A stretch of 38,475 nucleotides of DNA from Gammaproteobacteria bacterium (GTDB lineage Bacteria; Pseudomonadota; Gammaproteobacteria; UBA9214): the NCBI GenBank assembly GCA_029864225.1, contig JAOTTU010000002.1, positions 1 to 38,475 of the forward strand, written 5' to 3'. A model generated the notes under the pieces. It saw nothing but the letters and a program-made list of their open reading frames with translations. It was not told where the DNA came from and searched no databases. Both the position numbers and the translations under genes were made by a program. Positions 16,155-26,808 of the stretch are shown one piece after another (the stretch's first letter is position 1; each line of letters begins with the position of its first letter).

Positions 16155-17438
16155 TCAGGTACGGATATGGCCATCACCCAGGACGATGTACTTCAGGGTC
16201 GTCAGCCCTTCGAGGCCGACCGGGCCGCGGGCGTGCAACTTGTCGGTACTGATGCCGATCTCGGCGCCCAGCCCGTACTCGAAGCCGTCGGCGAAGCGGC
16301 TTGACGCATTCACCATGACCGAACTCGAATCGACCTCGCGCAGGAAGCGCTGCGCGCGCGCCAGCGACTCGGTAATGATGACATCCGTGTGATTGGATCC
16401 GTAGCGCGCGATATGGTCCATGGCCGCATCGATATCCTCCACGATGCGCACCGCCAGGATCGGCGCCAGGTATTCGGCCTCCCAGTCCGCCTCGGTGGCG
16501 GCCGTGATATCCGGCAGGATCCGGCGCGTGGCATCACAGCCGCGCAACTCGACACCGGCCGGCACGAACTGCTCTGCAAGTTTCGGCAGCACGGCGCTGG
16601 CGATCTCGGCCGAGACCAGCAGGGTCTCCATGGTGTTGCAGGTCCCGTAACGCTGGGTCTTGGCGTTCACCGCCACCCGTACCGCCTTGTCCAGGTCTGC
16701 CGTGCCGTCGATATAGGTATGGCAGATACCGTGCAAGTGCTTGATCACCGGCACCCGGGACTCCTTGCTGATGCGTTCGATCAGGCCCTTGCCTCCACGC
16801 GGAATGATGACATCCACCGAGTCCTCCATACGCACCAGTTCACCCACGGCGGCACGATCGGTCGTCTCGATCACCTGCACCACGTCGGCAGGCAGGCCGG
16901 CACTCGCCAGGCCCGCGTGGATACAGGCGGCAATCGCCTGGTTGGAATGGATGGCCTCGGACCCGCCCCTGAGAATCGCCGCGTTGCCCGCCTTGAGGCA
17001 GAGACTGGCGGCATCGGCGGTCACATTGGGGCGTGATTCATAGATGATGCCGATGACGCCCAGCGGCACCCGCATGCGGCCCACCTGGATGCCCGAGGGC
17101 CGGTAGTTCATATCCGAGATACTCCCGACCGGATCCGGCAGGGCCGCGACCTGGCGCAGACCATCAGCCATGGCCGCAATCCGTTCGTCGTTCAGCTCCA
17201 GGCGGTCAAGCAGGGCGGCATCCAGACCCTGCTCGCGTCCGCCGGCGAGGTCGGTTGCGTTCTCCTTTCCGAGGTGGTCAGCTGCGTCCTCGATGGCGCT
17301 GGCTATCGCCGTCAGCGCGGCATTCTTGCTGCCCGTATCGGCGCGCCCGATGTGTCGCGCCGCGGTGCGCGCACGCCGGCCCACCTCCTGCATGTAGGCA
17401 GGCAAGTCCAGGTTCATGGATTCCGCTTTTGCACTCAT
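16155..17438 (-). CDS. proA: Gamma-glutamyl phosphate reductase
   Basis: A 427-residue aldehyde-dehydrogenase-fold enzyme of proline synthesis that reduces gamma-glutamyl phosphate to glutamate semialdehyde with NADPH. Key blocks are VPLGVIGIIYESRPNVTADA, CLKAGNAAILRGGSEA, DVIIPRGGKGLIERI, the catalytic cysteine in TQRYGTCNTMETLLV, and FLREVDSSSVMVNASSRFADG with GLGAEIGISTDKLHARGPVGL. A second ATG at 17417, seven codons in, has GGA nearer and may be the true start. It follows holA by 14 bases. proB is not in the window, so proA here is separated from its pathway partner. Confidence 0.96.
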   Translation of the reverse strand: MSAKAESMNLDLPAYMQEVGRRARTAARHIGRADTGSKNAALTAIASAIEDAADHLGKENATDLAGGREQGLDAALLDRLELNDERIAAMADGLRQVAALPDPVGSISDMNYRPSGIQVGRMRVPLGVIGIIYESRPNVTADAASLCLKAGNAAILRGGSEAIHSNQAIAACIHAGLASAGLPADVVQVIETTDRAAVGELVRMEDSVDVIIPRGGKGLIERISKESRVPVIKHLHGICHTYIDGTADLDKAVRVAVNAKTQRYGTCNTMETLLVSAEIASAVLPKLAEQFVPAGVELRGCDATRRILPDITAATEADWEAEYLAPILAVRIVEDIDAAMDHIARYGSNHTDVIITESLARAQRFLREVDSSSVMVNASSRFADGFEYGLGAEIGISTDKLHARGPVGLEGLTTLKYIVLGDGHIRT

Positions 17439-17452
17439 TGCTACAGACTCAT

Positions 17453-18493
17453 TCAGGCCGGTTGTTGAAACAGCGTTGCCGGAAAGACCCTTACGCCCGC
17501 CAGCAGCAGGGCCAATTGTAACAGTTCATCCCACGGGTTTCCCGCGGCCCGGCCCTTGATGATCCGATCAACCAGGGCGCATCTGCGCAGCAGGTCCCTG
17601 CAGACCGCGCCGGACAGCCGGCCCAGCGCCTGGCCAATGACCGGCTTGCGCGCCTGCCAGACACGAAACCTGGCCAGCACTTTGGGAATGGCCTCGCCGC
17701 CGGCGACGGCGTCGGCCATCGTGGTCAATTGACGTAATTCCCGGGTCAAGGCCCACAAAACTACGGGCGCTGCAACGCCCTCTCCCTGCAGACCGCGGAG
17801 GATACGTGTACTACGCACACCATCACCGCTCAGTACCGCATCAACCAGGCTGAACACATCGAAGCGCGCACTGTCGGCCACCATGGCGGTGACCGCGGCT
17901 GCGTCGACCGGGCCCTCGCCCTGCAGCAGGTAGAGCTTGTCGATTTCCTGTACACAGGCCAGCAGGTTGCCCTCTACCCGTTCGGTCAACAGCGCCACCG
18001 CCTCTGCCGTGGGATCCAGCCCGCGCTGGCGCATGCGTGCCCGCACCCAGGCAGGAAACTGCTGCGCATCCAGAGGCCACACGAACACCACTACCCCTGC
18101 CTGGTCCAGTGCCTGGACCCACTTGCTCCGGCGCGCGGACGGCTCCAGTTTGCCGGCCGTGATCAGCAGGATGGTTTCCTCCGGAGGCTGTTCCGCGTAG
18201 GCGCGCAGGGCCTTCGAACCGGCATCGCCTGGCTTCCCGCCGGGCAGGCGCAGATCAATTACACGCCGTTGCGAAAACAGCGACAGGCTGCCGGCAGCCG
18301 TTTCCAGGGCACTCCAGTCAAAGCCCGGCTGTACGCTCAACACCTCCCGTTCGTCGTAGCCCTGCTTGCGCGCCTGCGCCCGCACCGCGTCAGCCGCCTC
18401 CATGACCCGCAGGGGTTCGTCGCCGCTGATGAAGTAAACCGGTGCGAGCGGACCCCGCAGCCGCGAGGCGAGCTGTTCGGGGTTAATCTGCAC
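17453..18493 (-). CDS. holA: DNA polymerase III delta subunit
   Basis: A 346-residue clamp-loader subunit that opens the beta sliding clamp. The N-terminal region has PLAPVYFISGDEPLRVMEAADAVR. The middle has LLITAGKLEPSARRSKWVQAL and LPAWVRARM-like segments typical of HolA, with TERVEGNLLACVQEIDKLYLL. The helical C-terminal collar includes VLWALTRELRQL. The start overlaps the end of lptE by 11 bases, as in E. coli and relatives. Confidence 0.95.
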   Translation of the reverse strand: MQINPEQLASRLRGPLAPVYFISGDEPLRVMEAADAVRAQARKQGYDEREVLSVQPGFDWSALETAAGSLSLFSQRRVIDLRLPGGKPGDAGSKALRAYAEQPPEETILLITAGKLEPSARRSKWVQALDQAGVVVFVWPLDAQQFPAWVRARMRQRGLDPTAEAVALLTERVEGNLLACVQEIDKLYLLQGEGPVDAAAVTAMVADSARFDVFSLVDAVLSGDGVRSTRILRGLQGEGVAAPVVLWALTRELRQLTTMADAVAGGEAIPKVLARFRVWQARKPVIGQALGRLSGAVCRDLLRRCALVDRIIKGRAAGNPWDELLQLALLLAGVRVFPATLFQQPA

Positions 18494-19019
18494 GCCGGCC
18501 GCCTGCTGCCGCGATCCGCAGCATGGCCAGGTTGACCAGGCTGCGTTGCAGTTCCTTGCGGATCAGTTCGCCTTCGCGTTCCGTCCCGAGTACATCGGAA
18601 CGGATATAGTGCAGGAAGCGGTTCATCGACAGGGTCTGCTCGACCACCACCACCTGGCGGTCTGCAGTGATGACATCGAAGCGGATCGTCTGGCGGATCT
18701 CGTACTCCTCGGCCTTGCCGGCGGAATCCACTGTGAGCACGTCGGTGCTGGTCCGGTTCTCGAGGATCCGCAGTATCGCAGTGGCCGCGTCACGCTCCCC
18801 CGTCACCTGCGCACCGCGCCCTTCCAGGGCGTCGCGGAATTCGTTGTTCAGTGGATCAAAGGTACTTTTACCCTGGATGTAGGTAATGGCCATTTGTGCG
18901 GGCAGCGGTGTTGCACCGCGCAGCTGGAACCCGCAGCCGCTGGACAGCAGCAGGGCCGCGGCGACCAGCGCCAGCGCGAGGCCATTAACGGACCAGGACA
19001 GGGTCCTGTTGCCGTTCAT
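18483..19019 (-). CDS. lptE: LPS-assembly lipoprotein LptE
   Basis: A 178-residue outer-membrane lipoprotein that plugs the LptD barrel for LPS export. A signal sequence ends in a lipobox LLSSGC, followed by GFQLRGATPLPAQM, the characteristic LptE N-terminus. Later segments SAGKAEEYEIRQTIRFDVI and EQTLSMNRFLHYIRSDVLG fit the family. ATG 19019 is chosen because it lies one base after the leuS stop (TGA-T-ATG); the earlier in-frame start at 19034 would overlap leuS. The gene order leuS-lptE-holA is strongly conserved. Confidence 0.95.
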   Translation of the reverse strand: MNGNRTLSWSVNGLALALVAAALLLSSGCGFQLRGATPLPAQMAITYIQGKSTFDPLNNEFRDALEGRGAQVTGERDAATAILRILENRTSTDVLTVDSAGKAEEYEIRQTIRFDVITADRQVVVVEQTLSMNRFLHYIRSDVLGTEREGELIRKELQRSLVNLAMLRIAAAGGRRAD

Positions 19020-19020
19020 A

Positions 19021-21474
<2,454 letters not shown>

Positions 21475-21615
21475 CGGACTGCCGGCAGATTGCTTTCACT
21501 GGGTGCGCAAGAATACCGTAGCCTGGATAGCCCCCACAACAAATAAACCCGCCACCTTCACCTGGGGCCCGCTTTGGTCCACACTTGAAATATCACAGGC
21601 ATTCAGGGAACAGAC

Positions 21616-22146
21616 ATGAAAGACGAGCAATCCACACGCGAGCAATGGCTGCGCGCCTATGACGACATGATGGTCCGGGTCAAAACAGCCATCGAGGAAG
21701 CGGAGGAATCCGCCCTGCCGCCACTAAAACGGATGGTGGAACATGCTCGCGATACCGCGGTGGAGCTTGAGGAACTCACCGTGGAAGAAGCCGAAAAGAT
21801 CGCATATTACCTGCAGCGCGATCTCGAGGACGTCGGCAAACACCTGGCCGAGACCGGCCATGAACTGGGTGACTGGCTGCGCTTCGACATACACCAGATC
21901 GAAGCGCGGCTATTGGAAGTGCTGACCCGGGTTGCCGACCACACCCAACTGGAGATCAGGCGCTTCAAGCACGATCTCGAGGTAGGCCCTCCTTACAATG
22001 CCGGCGATGTCACCGGCCCCGGCACCCTGATCTGCGATTCCTGCGGCGAGACCATTCGCTTCCACGCCACCGGCTACATCCCCACCTGTCCGGCCTGTGG
22101 CCATAGCATTTACCATCGCAAAACGGTCAGGGATGAGATCGACTAG
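21616..22146 (+). CDS. YbeL-like zinc-ribbon protein (DUF1451)
   Basis: A 176-residue protein with a long amphipathic helical N-terminal two-thirds (residues about 10-130, many E/K/R, coiled-coil-like). A C-terminal zinc ribbon has two CxxC pairs, ICDSCGETIRFHATGY and PTCPACGHSIYH. It matches the YbeL/DUF1451 family, which in E. coli also lies beside leuS. A good ribosome binding site (AGGGAA) precedes ATG 21616. The biochemical role of this family is not established. Confidence 0.88.
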   Translation: MKDEQSTREQWLRAYDDMMVRVKTAIEEAEESALPPLKRMVEHARDTAVELEELTVEEAEKIAYYLQRDLEDVGKHLAETGHELGDWLRFDIHQIEARLLEVLTRVADHTQLEIRRFKHDLEVGPPYNAGDVTGPGTLICDSCGETIRFHATGYIPTCPACGHSIYHRKTVRDEID

Positions 22147-22519
22147 TTCGTGCACACTTCTTGTAGCGCTGCTGTGTCTCTGGCTGGCGCTGCCTGCAGA
22201 TGCCGATGGTGACAACCGCAGGGTCGAACACATTGTCATCGTCTGGCTGAAGGAACCCGGCAACTCTGCGGCACGGGACCGTATCATCGAAGCCAGCACG
22301 GCACTCACCGCCATCCCGGGCGTGGTCTCGCTCAAAAGCGGCAGCGTCATGGCCAGTGACCGACCGATCGTCGACAGCAGTTTCGACGTCGGCCTGATCA
22401 TCACCCTGGTCGACGAAGCGGCCCTGCAGGCCTACCTCACTCATCCCCTGCACCTGACCCTGGTCGAGGAGACCCTGAAACCGCTGGTGGAACGGATCCA
22501 GGTATACGATTTCAGATAA
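22133..22519 (+). CDS. Secreted Dabb (stress-responsive A/B barrel) domain protein
   Basis: A 128-residue product. An N-terminal signal peptide (RSTSSC, then the hydrophobic LLVALLCLWLALPADA) has probable cleavage near residue 24. It is followed by a Dabb domain starting VEHIVIVWLKEPGNSAARDRI, then IPGVVSLKSGSVMASDRPIV, DSSFDVGLIITLVDEAALQAYLTHPLH and the closing VERIQVYDF. Dabb domains are dimeric alpha-beta barrels found in plant stress proteins, olivetolic acid cyclase and many bacterial proteins; bacterial members are mostly cytoplasmic and uncharacterised. ATG 22133 overlaps the end of the ybeL-like gene by 14 bases, suggesting translational coupling. A longer in-frame start at 22097 would spoil the signal peptide. 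Confidence 0.8.
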   Translation: MRSTSSCTLLVALLCLWLALPADADGDNRRVEHIVIVWLKEPGNSAARDRIIEASTALTAIPGVVSLKSGSVMASDRPIVDSSFDVGLIITLVDEAALQAYLTHPLHLTLVEETLKPLVERIQVYDFR

Positions 22520-22533
22520 GTGGAGTAAAAATT

Positions 22534-22602
22534 CACCGCAAAGACGCAAAGGGCGCAAAGATTAAATATCAACCGCAGAGGCGCGGAGAACGCAGAGAAA
22601 AA
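22534..22602 (+). repeat. GC-phased intergenic repeat, left arm of locus A
   Basis: There are two tandem monomers. The first is the CAAAG type (CACCGCAAAGACGCAAAGGG onward, 22534-22560). The second is the CAGAG type (AACCGCAGAGGCGCGGAGAA onward, 22571-22602), ending in an A-run. It begins 15 bases after the Dabb stop. The inverted right arm is at 22786-22853. Confidence 0.85.
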
Positions 22603-22678
22603 ATAAACAAAATATTTGAAAAATACCTGCAACAACTAAAATAACAATCGCGCCCGCGGGGCGCTCAATAATTTGTGT

Positions 22679-22773
22679 ACCTGATATCGTAGGTCGGGCA
22701 AAGCGCAGCGTGCCCGGCACAGGGAGTTTATGGGCACAGCCTTACGGCCTTTGCCCATCCTACGACCTGATAT
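22679..22773. repeat. REP-like palindromic element flanked by 9-bp direct repeats
   Basis: A palindrome of about 77 bases (22688-22764) starts CGTAGGTCGGGCAAAG and ends CTTTGCCCATCCTACG. Each half also forms its own hairpin (GGGCA/TGCCC in both halves). It is flanked by identical ACCTGATAT at 22679-22687 and 22765-22773, resembling a target-site duplication. GTAGG-GGGCAAAG-type palindromes are common dispersed elements in gammaproteobacteria. It sits in the loop of repeat locus A. Confidence 0.7.
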
Positions 22774-22785
22774 GCATAGCGCTGG

Positions 22786-22853
22786 CCTCCGCGATCTCTG
22801 CGTCTCAGCGGTGAAATTTTTTTGCTATTTTCCTTTGCGCCTTTGCGGTGAAG
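22786..22853 (-). repeat. GC-phased intergenic repeat, inverted right arm of locus A
   Basis: On the minus strand the order is a CAAAG-type monomer (22853-22831) and then a CAGAG-type monomer (22822-22786), mirroring the left arm. The arm begins immediately after the lnt stop codon. Confidence 0.85.
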
Positions 22854-22854
22854 A

Positions 22855-24342
22855 TTACGGATTCCTGCGGGCGACGAAGCCGCCCGCCAGCAGGCTGGTC
22901 AGGGCCAGCAGCAGCACCGGCAGGTTGCCGAACCTCACGTAGGGCGTGGCACCCTGGCGCGGGATCACCGTGCCGCTTACCACGGCCTCTTCGAACTGCC
23001 GGCTGCGCGCCGTAATCCGGCCGCTGTGGTCGATAATGGCCGAGATACCGGTATTGGTGGCCCGCAGCAACGGCCGCCCGGCCTCTTTTGCGCGCATTCG
23101 CGACATTTCCAGGTGCTGGTGCGGCGCCAGTGAATCACCGAACCAGCCATCGTTGCTGACGTTGACCAGCAGGGCCGCCTCCGGCAGGGCCTGGATGATC
23201 TCTGCACCGAAGACGATTTCAAAACAAATCGAGGCCGCCACGGGCACACCCGCGGCCTGCAGCAGCGCCTGATTGTCATCACCCGCAGAGAAATCCGCAT
23301 TCGGGACCGCAAGGGCGTCCAGCCGGTCTCCCAGCAGACCGCGCAAGGGCAGGTATTCCCCGAACGGCACCAGGTGCCGCTTGTGGTAAAACCGGCGCGC
23401 ATCACCGATGCTCATGACGCTGTTGTAGTAACGCCATTCGGTCTTGTCCAGCACCGGGATCCCGGTCAGGAGTGTGGCACCGCTGGCCTGCAGTTCCGCC
23501 TCCAGATAGGGAATGAAGTTGTCTTCCACCTGGTGGTAGAACGCGGGAATCGCCGTTTCCGGCCAGACGACCAGGTCCTTGTCCTGCAGCGCGAAGGTGA
23601 GCGCCGAGTAACGCTCCAGGGTGTGCAGCAGATTCTCCGGCGCCCACTTGTTCTCCTGGGCTATATTGCCCTGCACCAGGGCCACCTGCAGCGCTTCACC
23701 GCGTGGCCCGGTCCATTCCACCCGATCGGCGAAATAGCCGCCAAGCCAGAGCGCGCACAGCAGGACCAGGCTGGGAATGCGCGCCTGTTTCCTCAACAGC
23801 GCGACTACCAGGGCCGCACTCAAGGCCGCTGCCCAGCCCACGCCGTAGTTCCCCAGCAGTGCGGCAAAACCGGCCAGTGGTGTGTCGATCTGACTGGTGC
23901 CGATCGTCAGCCAGGGGAGCCCGGTGAATAGCCAGCCACGCAGCCATTCGGCCAGGACCCAGCCGGCGGGGAACACGGCCACCACGACCAGCCAGGAACT
24001 ACCCGGCGCAATGCGCTTGAGGAAATACCCGAGCAAGGCGGGAAACAGGGCCAGGACGACAACCAGGGCGGTGGCCACCAGGCTGGCGGTCACCACCGGT
24101 ACGTGCCCGTAGGTATGGATGCTGACATACACCCAGGAGATACCCACGCCAAAGAAGCCGAGCCCGAACAGGGCCCCGTGCCAGATGGCCTGACGCGGTG
24201 TATCCAGCAGCCACTGGTTGAACAGGATTGCCAGCGCGAGAATGACGAGCGGGAACCAGCCCAGTGGAGCGAAGGCCGTCACGGCCATGCCGCCGGCTAT
24301 CAGGACAAACAGCCCACCGAATCGCTGTACCGGGTTAATCAC
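22855..24342 (-). CDS. lnt: Apolipoprotein N-acyltransferase
   Basis: A 495-residue inner-membrane enzyme that adds the third acyl chain to lipoproteins such as LptE. The N-terminal half holds six or so membrane helices. A periplasmic nitrilase-fold domain follows, with the Glu-Lys-Cys triad visible in VVWPETAIPAF, FYHKRHLVPFGEYLPLRG and AASICFEIVFGAEI. The C-terminal part has VNVSNDGWFGDSLAPHQHLEMSRMRAKE, TNTGISAIIDHSGRI and a last membrane helix. It starts with GTG and overlaps the corC stop by 4 bases (GTGA), so translation is coupled. It is the last gene of miaB-phoH-ybeY-corC-lnt. Confidence 0.96.
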   Translation of the reverse strand: MINPVQRFGGLFVLIAGGMAVTAFAPLGWFPLVILALAILFNQWLLDTPRQAIWHGALFGLGFFGVGISWVYVSIHTYGHVPVVTASLVATALVVVLALFPALLGYFLKRIAPGSSWLVVVAVFPAGWVLAEWLRGWLFTGLPWLTIGTSQIDTPLAGFAALLGNYGVGWAAALSAALVVALLRKQARIPSLVLLCALWLGGYFADRVEWTGPRGEALQVALVQGNIAQENKWAPENLLHTLERYSALTFALQDKDLVVWPETAIPAFYHQVEDNFIPYLEAELQASGATLLTGIPVLDKTEWRYYNSVMSIGDARRFYHKRHLVPFGEYLPLRGLLGDRLDALAVPNADFSAGDDNQALLQAAGVPVAASICFEIVFGAEIIQALPEAALLVNVSNDGWFGDSLAPHQHLEMSRMRAKEAGRPLLRATNTGISAIIDHSGRITARSRQFEEAVVSGTVIPRQGATPYVRFGNLPVLLLALTSLLAGGFVARRNP

Positions 24343-25223
24343 GACGTACTGCTGATTTCTGAATCCGGTTCTTCGGCAGGCCTGGGCAATAACGTCAGTT
24401 GCAGCATATGGATACGGCGATTATCTGCACGCAGTACCTTGAACAGAAAATAGTCGATGACAACACGCTCACCGCGTTTGGGCAGATGACCGATGCGATG
24501 GGTCACCAGTCCGCCGATGGTGTCGAACTCCTCATCCGGGAAAGCGCTACCGAAATACTCATTGAAATCCTCAATCGGTGTCAGCGCCTTGATGGTGTAA
24601 TGCACCTCGCTGTGCTTGCGGATGGTGTCCTCTTCCTCCACATCATGCTCGTCCTCGATCTCGCCGACGATCTGCTCCAGCACATCCTCGATGGTTACCA
24701 TACCTGCCATGCCACCGTACTCGTCCACGACGATGGCCATGTGATTGCGGCTGGAACGGAATTCATTCAACAGCACGTTGAGACGCTTGCTCTCCGGCAC
24801 AAACACTGCGGGGCGTAATATATCGCGTACGTTGAAATGGCCGCTGGTACGTTCGAAGGTGTAGAGCAGCAGATCCTTGGCCAGGAGGATGCCGACGATC
24901 TCATCGCGGCTTTCACCGATTACCGGGAAGCGCGAGTGGCCCGACTCGACGACCGTGCGCAGCAGCGCCTGCGGTTCGGCGTCACGGTCCAGCATCACCA
25001 CCTGGGAACGCGGGATCATGATGTCGCGCACCTGCAGGTCGTCCACCTGCAACACGCCCTCGATCATCGCGAGGGCATCGGCATCGTACAGGTTCTTGCG
25101 CTGGGCGGAGCGCAGCAGCTCGATCAGCTGCTCGTTATCGGTCGGTTCCCACAGCAGCGTCTGTTTCAGCCGGGCTGACCAGGAGCGCTTCGCGGGACCG
25201 TTGCTAGGTCGGTCTTTGTTCAT
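24339..25223 (-). CDS. corC: CorC/YbeX family CBS-domain protein
   Basis: A 294-residue cytoplasmic protein with two CBS domains. The first begins LQVDDLQVRDIMIPRSQVVML, and FRSSRNHMAIVVDEYGGMAGMVTIEDVLEQIVGEIEDEHD lies in the second. The C-terminal CorC_HlyC domain carries DEEFDTIGGLVTHRIGHLPKRGE. It was named for cobalt/magnesium efflux, and YbeX is also implicated in ribosome and rRNA metabolism, consistent with its place between ybeY and lnt. The ribosome binding site is weak. The 110-base gap to ybeY is AT-rich and may carry a secondary promoter. Confidence 0.95.
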   Translation of the reverse strand: MNKDRPSNGPAKRSWSARLKQTLLWEPTDNEQLIELLRSAQRKNLYDADALAMIEGVLQVDDLQVRDIMIPRSQVVMLDRDAEPQALLRTVVESGHSRFPVIGESRDEIVGILLAKDLLLYTFERTSGHFNVRDILRPAVFVPESKRLNVLLNEFRSSRNHMAIVVDEYGGMAGMVTIEDVLEQIVGEIEDEHDVEEEDTIRKHSEVHYTIKALTPIEDFNEYFGSAFPDEEFDTIGGLVTHRIGHLPKRGERVVIDYFLFKVLRADNRRIHMLQLTLLPRPAEEPDSEISSTS

Positions 25224-25333
25224 TAAGTATCAGTCGGTTGTGGAATATTTATAACAGCTTTCATTATCTCGTTGGGGGATGTTCTGTAGCCCTATAAGGA
25301 CCCATTTGCGCGCATTTCCAGCGCGGCGGTTGC

Positions 25334-25810
25334 CTAGCCCGTCCCTGCAGGCCGATAGGGATCGGCGTACCCGAGCCCGGCAAGCAGCCGCCTTTCCAGG
25401 TCCTCCATCGCCAATGCCACGGCCTCTTCCCGGTGGTCATGCCCGAGCAGGTGCAGTACGCCGTGGATAACAATGTGTGCCCAGTGCGCCTCCAGTGACT
25501 TGCCTTGTGCAATCGCCTCGGCGGCGACGACCGGTGCGCAGATCACCACATCCCCGATGAGCCCGGTGCTTACCCCCGGCATGGGCTCATAAGGAAATGA
25601 CAACACGTTGGTTGCTCCCGCCTTGCCACGGTACTCGCTGTTGAGTGCCGTGATCTCCGCCTCGTCCACGACCCGCACGCACAGCTCGGCATTATCCGCT
25701 GCGGCCTCCTTAAGGGCATGCTGCGCATATGCCCGGATGGTCTCGGCAGGCGGTATACCGCCCCCGGTCACGGCGTACTGGATGTCGATGCGCTCCACTG
25801 TATCTGTCAT
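25334..25810 (-). CDS. ybeY: Endoribonuclease YbeY
   Basis: A 158-residue UPF0054 metalloprotein required for 16S rRNA 3' maturation and ribosome quality control. The zinc motif HxxxHxxGxDH is present in HIVIHGVLHLLGHDH, and the upstream block VVDEAEITALNSEYRGKAGATNVLSFPYE is characteristic. ATG 25810 begins MTDTVERIDIQY, 7 bases after the phoH stop; the longer open frame to 25993 is out-of-frame phoH sequence. There is a small C-terminal tail (GLGYADPYRPAGTG). Confidence 0.95.
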   Translation of the reverse strand: MTDTVERIDIQYAVTGGGIPPAETIRAYAQHALKEAAADNAELCVRVVDEAEITALNSEYRGKAGATNVLSFPYEPMPGVSTGLIGDVVICAPVVAAEAIAQGKSLEAHWAHIVIHGVLHLLGHDHREEAVALAMEDLERRLLAGLGYADPYRPAGTG

Positions 25811-25817
25811 GTCCGAA

Positions 25818-26804
25818 TCACTGCCCCTGGTGGTTGGCCCGGTCATAGACTTCGTAGGCCGAGATGATGCGCTGCACCAGTGGATGGCGCACGACATCGT
25901 GCGAGGTGAAAAAGGTGAAGCTGATGCCCGTCTGGTTCTTGAGCACATCGGCAGCCTGGCGCAGGCCCGATTGCGTTTGCTTGGGCAGGTCAATCTGGGT
26001 GATGTCTCCGGTTACCACCGCGGTGGAACCGAAACCGATACGGGTCAGAAACATTTTCATCTGTTCAATGGTCGTATTCTGCGCCTCATCGAGGATGATG
26101 AACGAATCGTTCAGGCTGCGTCCACGCATGAAAGCAAGCGGCGCCACCTCGATGACATTGCGCTCGATCAGCTTCGCCACCCGGTCCAGCCCCAGCATTT
26201 CATACAAGGCGTCATACAGCGGTCGCAGGTAGGGATCGACCTTCTGCGTCATATCACCGGGGAGAAACCCCAGGCGCTCCCCCGCCTCCACTGCAGGGCG
26301 CACTAGCACCAGTCGGCTGACCTTCTCCTGTTCCAGGGCCTGTACCGCGCAGGCCACCGCGAGATAGGTCTTGCCGGTACCCGCAGGCCCGATGCCGAAG
26401 TTAAGGTCATGGCGGAGAATATTCTTCAGATAGTGGTCCTGGTTGACGCCACGCGGGGAGATGGGCTTGCTGGGCGTATGGATCACCACCGCCTCGGCAC
26501 TGCCGGCCGCGTTGGCACGGGTCTGGTCCGCCCCGGGCTGTTGCAGGTAGAGGTGGACCTTCTCCGGAGTCAGGGAATCGTTCCCGGTTTCCGCATACAG
26601 GCCTTGCAGGATCTGGCCGGCATGAGCAACCGCGTCTGACTCTCCGATAATTCGGAAGCGGTTGCCGCGACTGTTGATCTCCACACCGAGACGTTGCTCA
26701 AGCTGGTGCAGGTGCTCATCGAACTGCCCGCACAAATCCGCCAGACGCTTGTTATCTGGCGGCTCGAGCGAGATATCGATGGAGTGGATCCGGGAACTCA
26801 ACAC
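25818..26804 (-). CDS. phoH: PhoH-like ATPase YbeZ
   Basis: A P-loop ATPase of the PhoH/YbeZ group, associated with YbeY in RNA metabolism. Walker A is GPAGTGKTYLAVACAVQAL, followed by RPAVEAGERLGFLPGDMTQKVDPYLRPLYDAL; Walker B is SFIILDEAQNTT, and the final block is GDITQIDLP. A likely GTG start at 26804 (328 aa), 4 bases after the miaB stop, gives an N-terminus VLSSRIHSIDISLEPPDNKR that aligns with the E. coli start; TTG 26801 is an alternative. The longer frame to ATG 26909 would overlap 101 bases of miaB and is unlikely. Confidence 0.94.
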   Translation of the reverse strand: MLSSRIHSIDISLEPPDNKRLADLCGQFDEHLHQLEQRLGVEINSRGNRFRIIGESDAVAHAGQILQGLYAETGNDSLTPEKVHLYLQQPGADQTRANAAGSAEAVVIHTPSKPISPRGVNQDHYLKNILRHDLNFGIGPAGTGKTYLAVACAVQALEQEKVSRLVLVRPAVEAGERLGFLPGDMTQKVDPYLRPLYDALYEMLGLDRVAKLIERNVIEVAPLAFMRGRSLNDSFIILDEAQNTTIEQMKMFLTRIGFGSTAVVTGDITQIDLPKQTQSGLRQAADVLKNQTGISFTFFTSHDVVRHPLVQRIISAYEVYDRANHQGQ

Positions 26805-26808
26805 AGGA

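Noticed and set aside
22534..22853. CRISPR array
   Set aside because: The repeats are mirrored monomers with internal 8-9-base phasing and no regular spacers, and no cas gene is present.
25811..25993. N-terminal extension of YbeY
   Set aside because: The extra 61 codons are the out-of-frame end of phoH; the family start matches ATG 25810.
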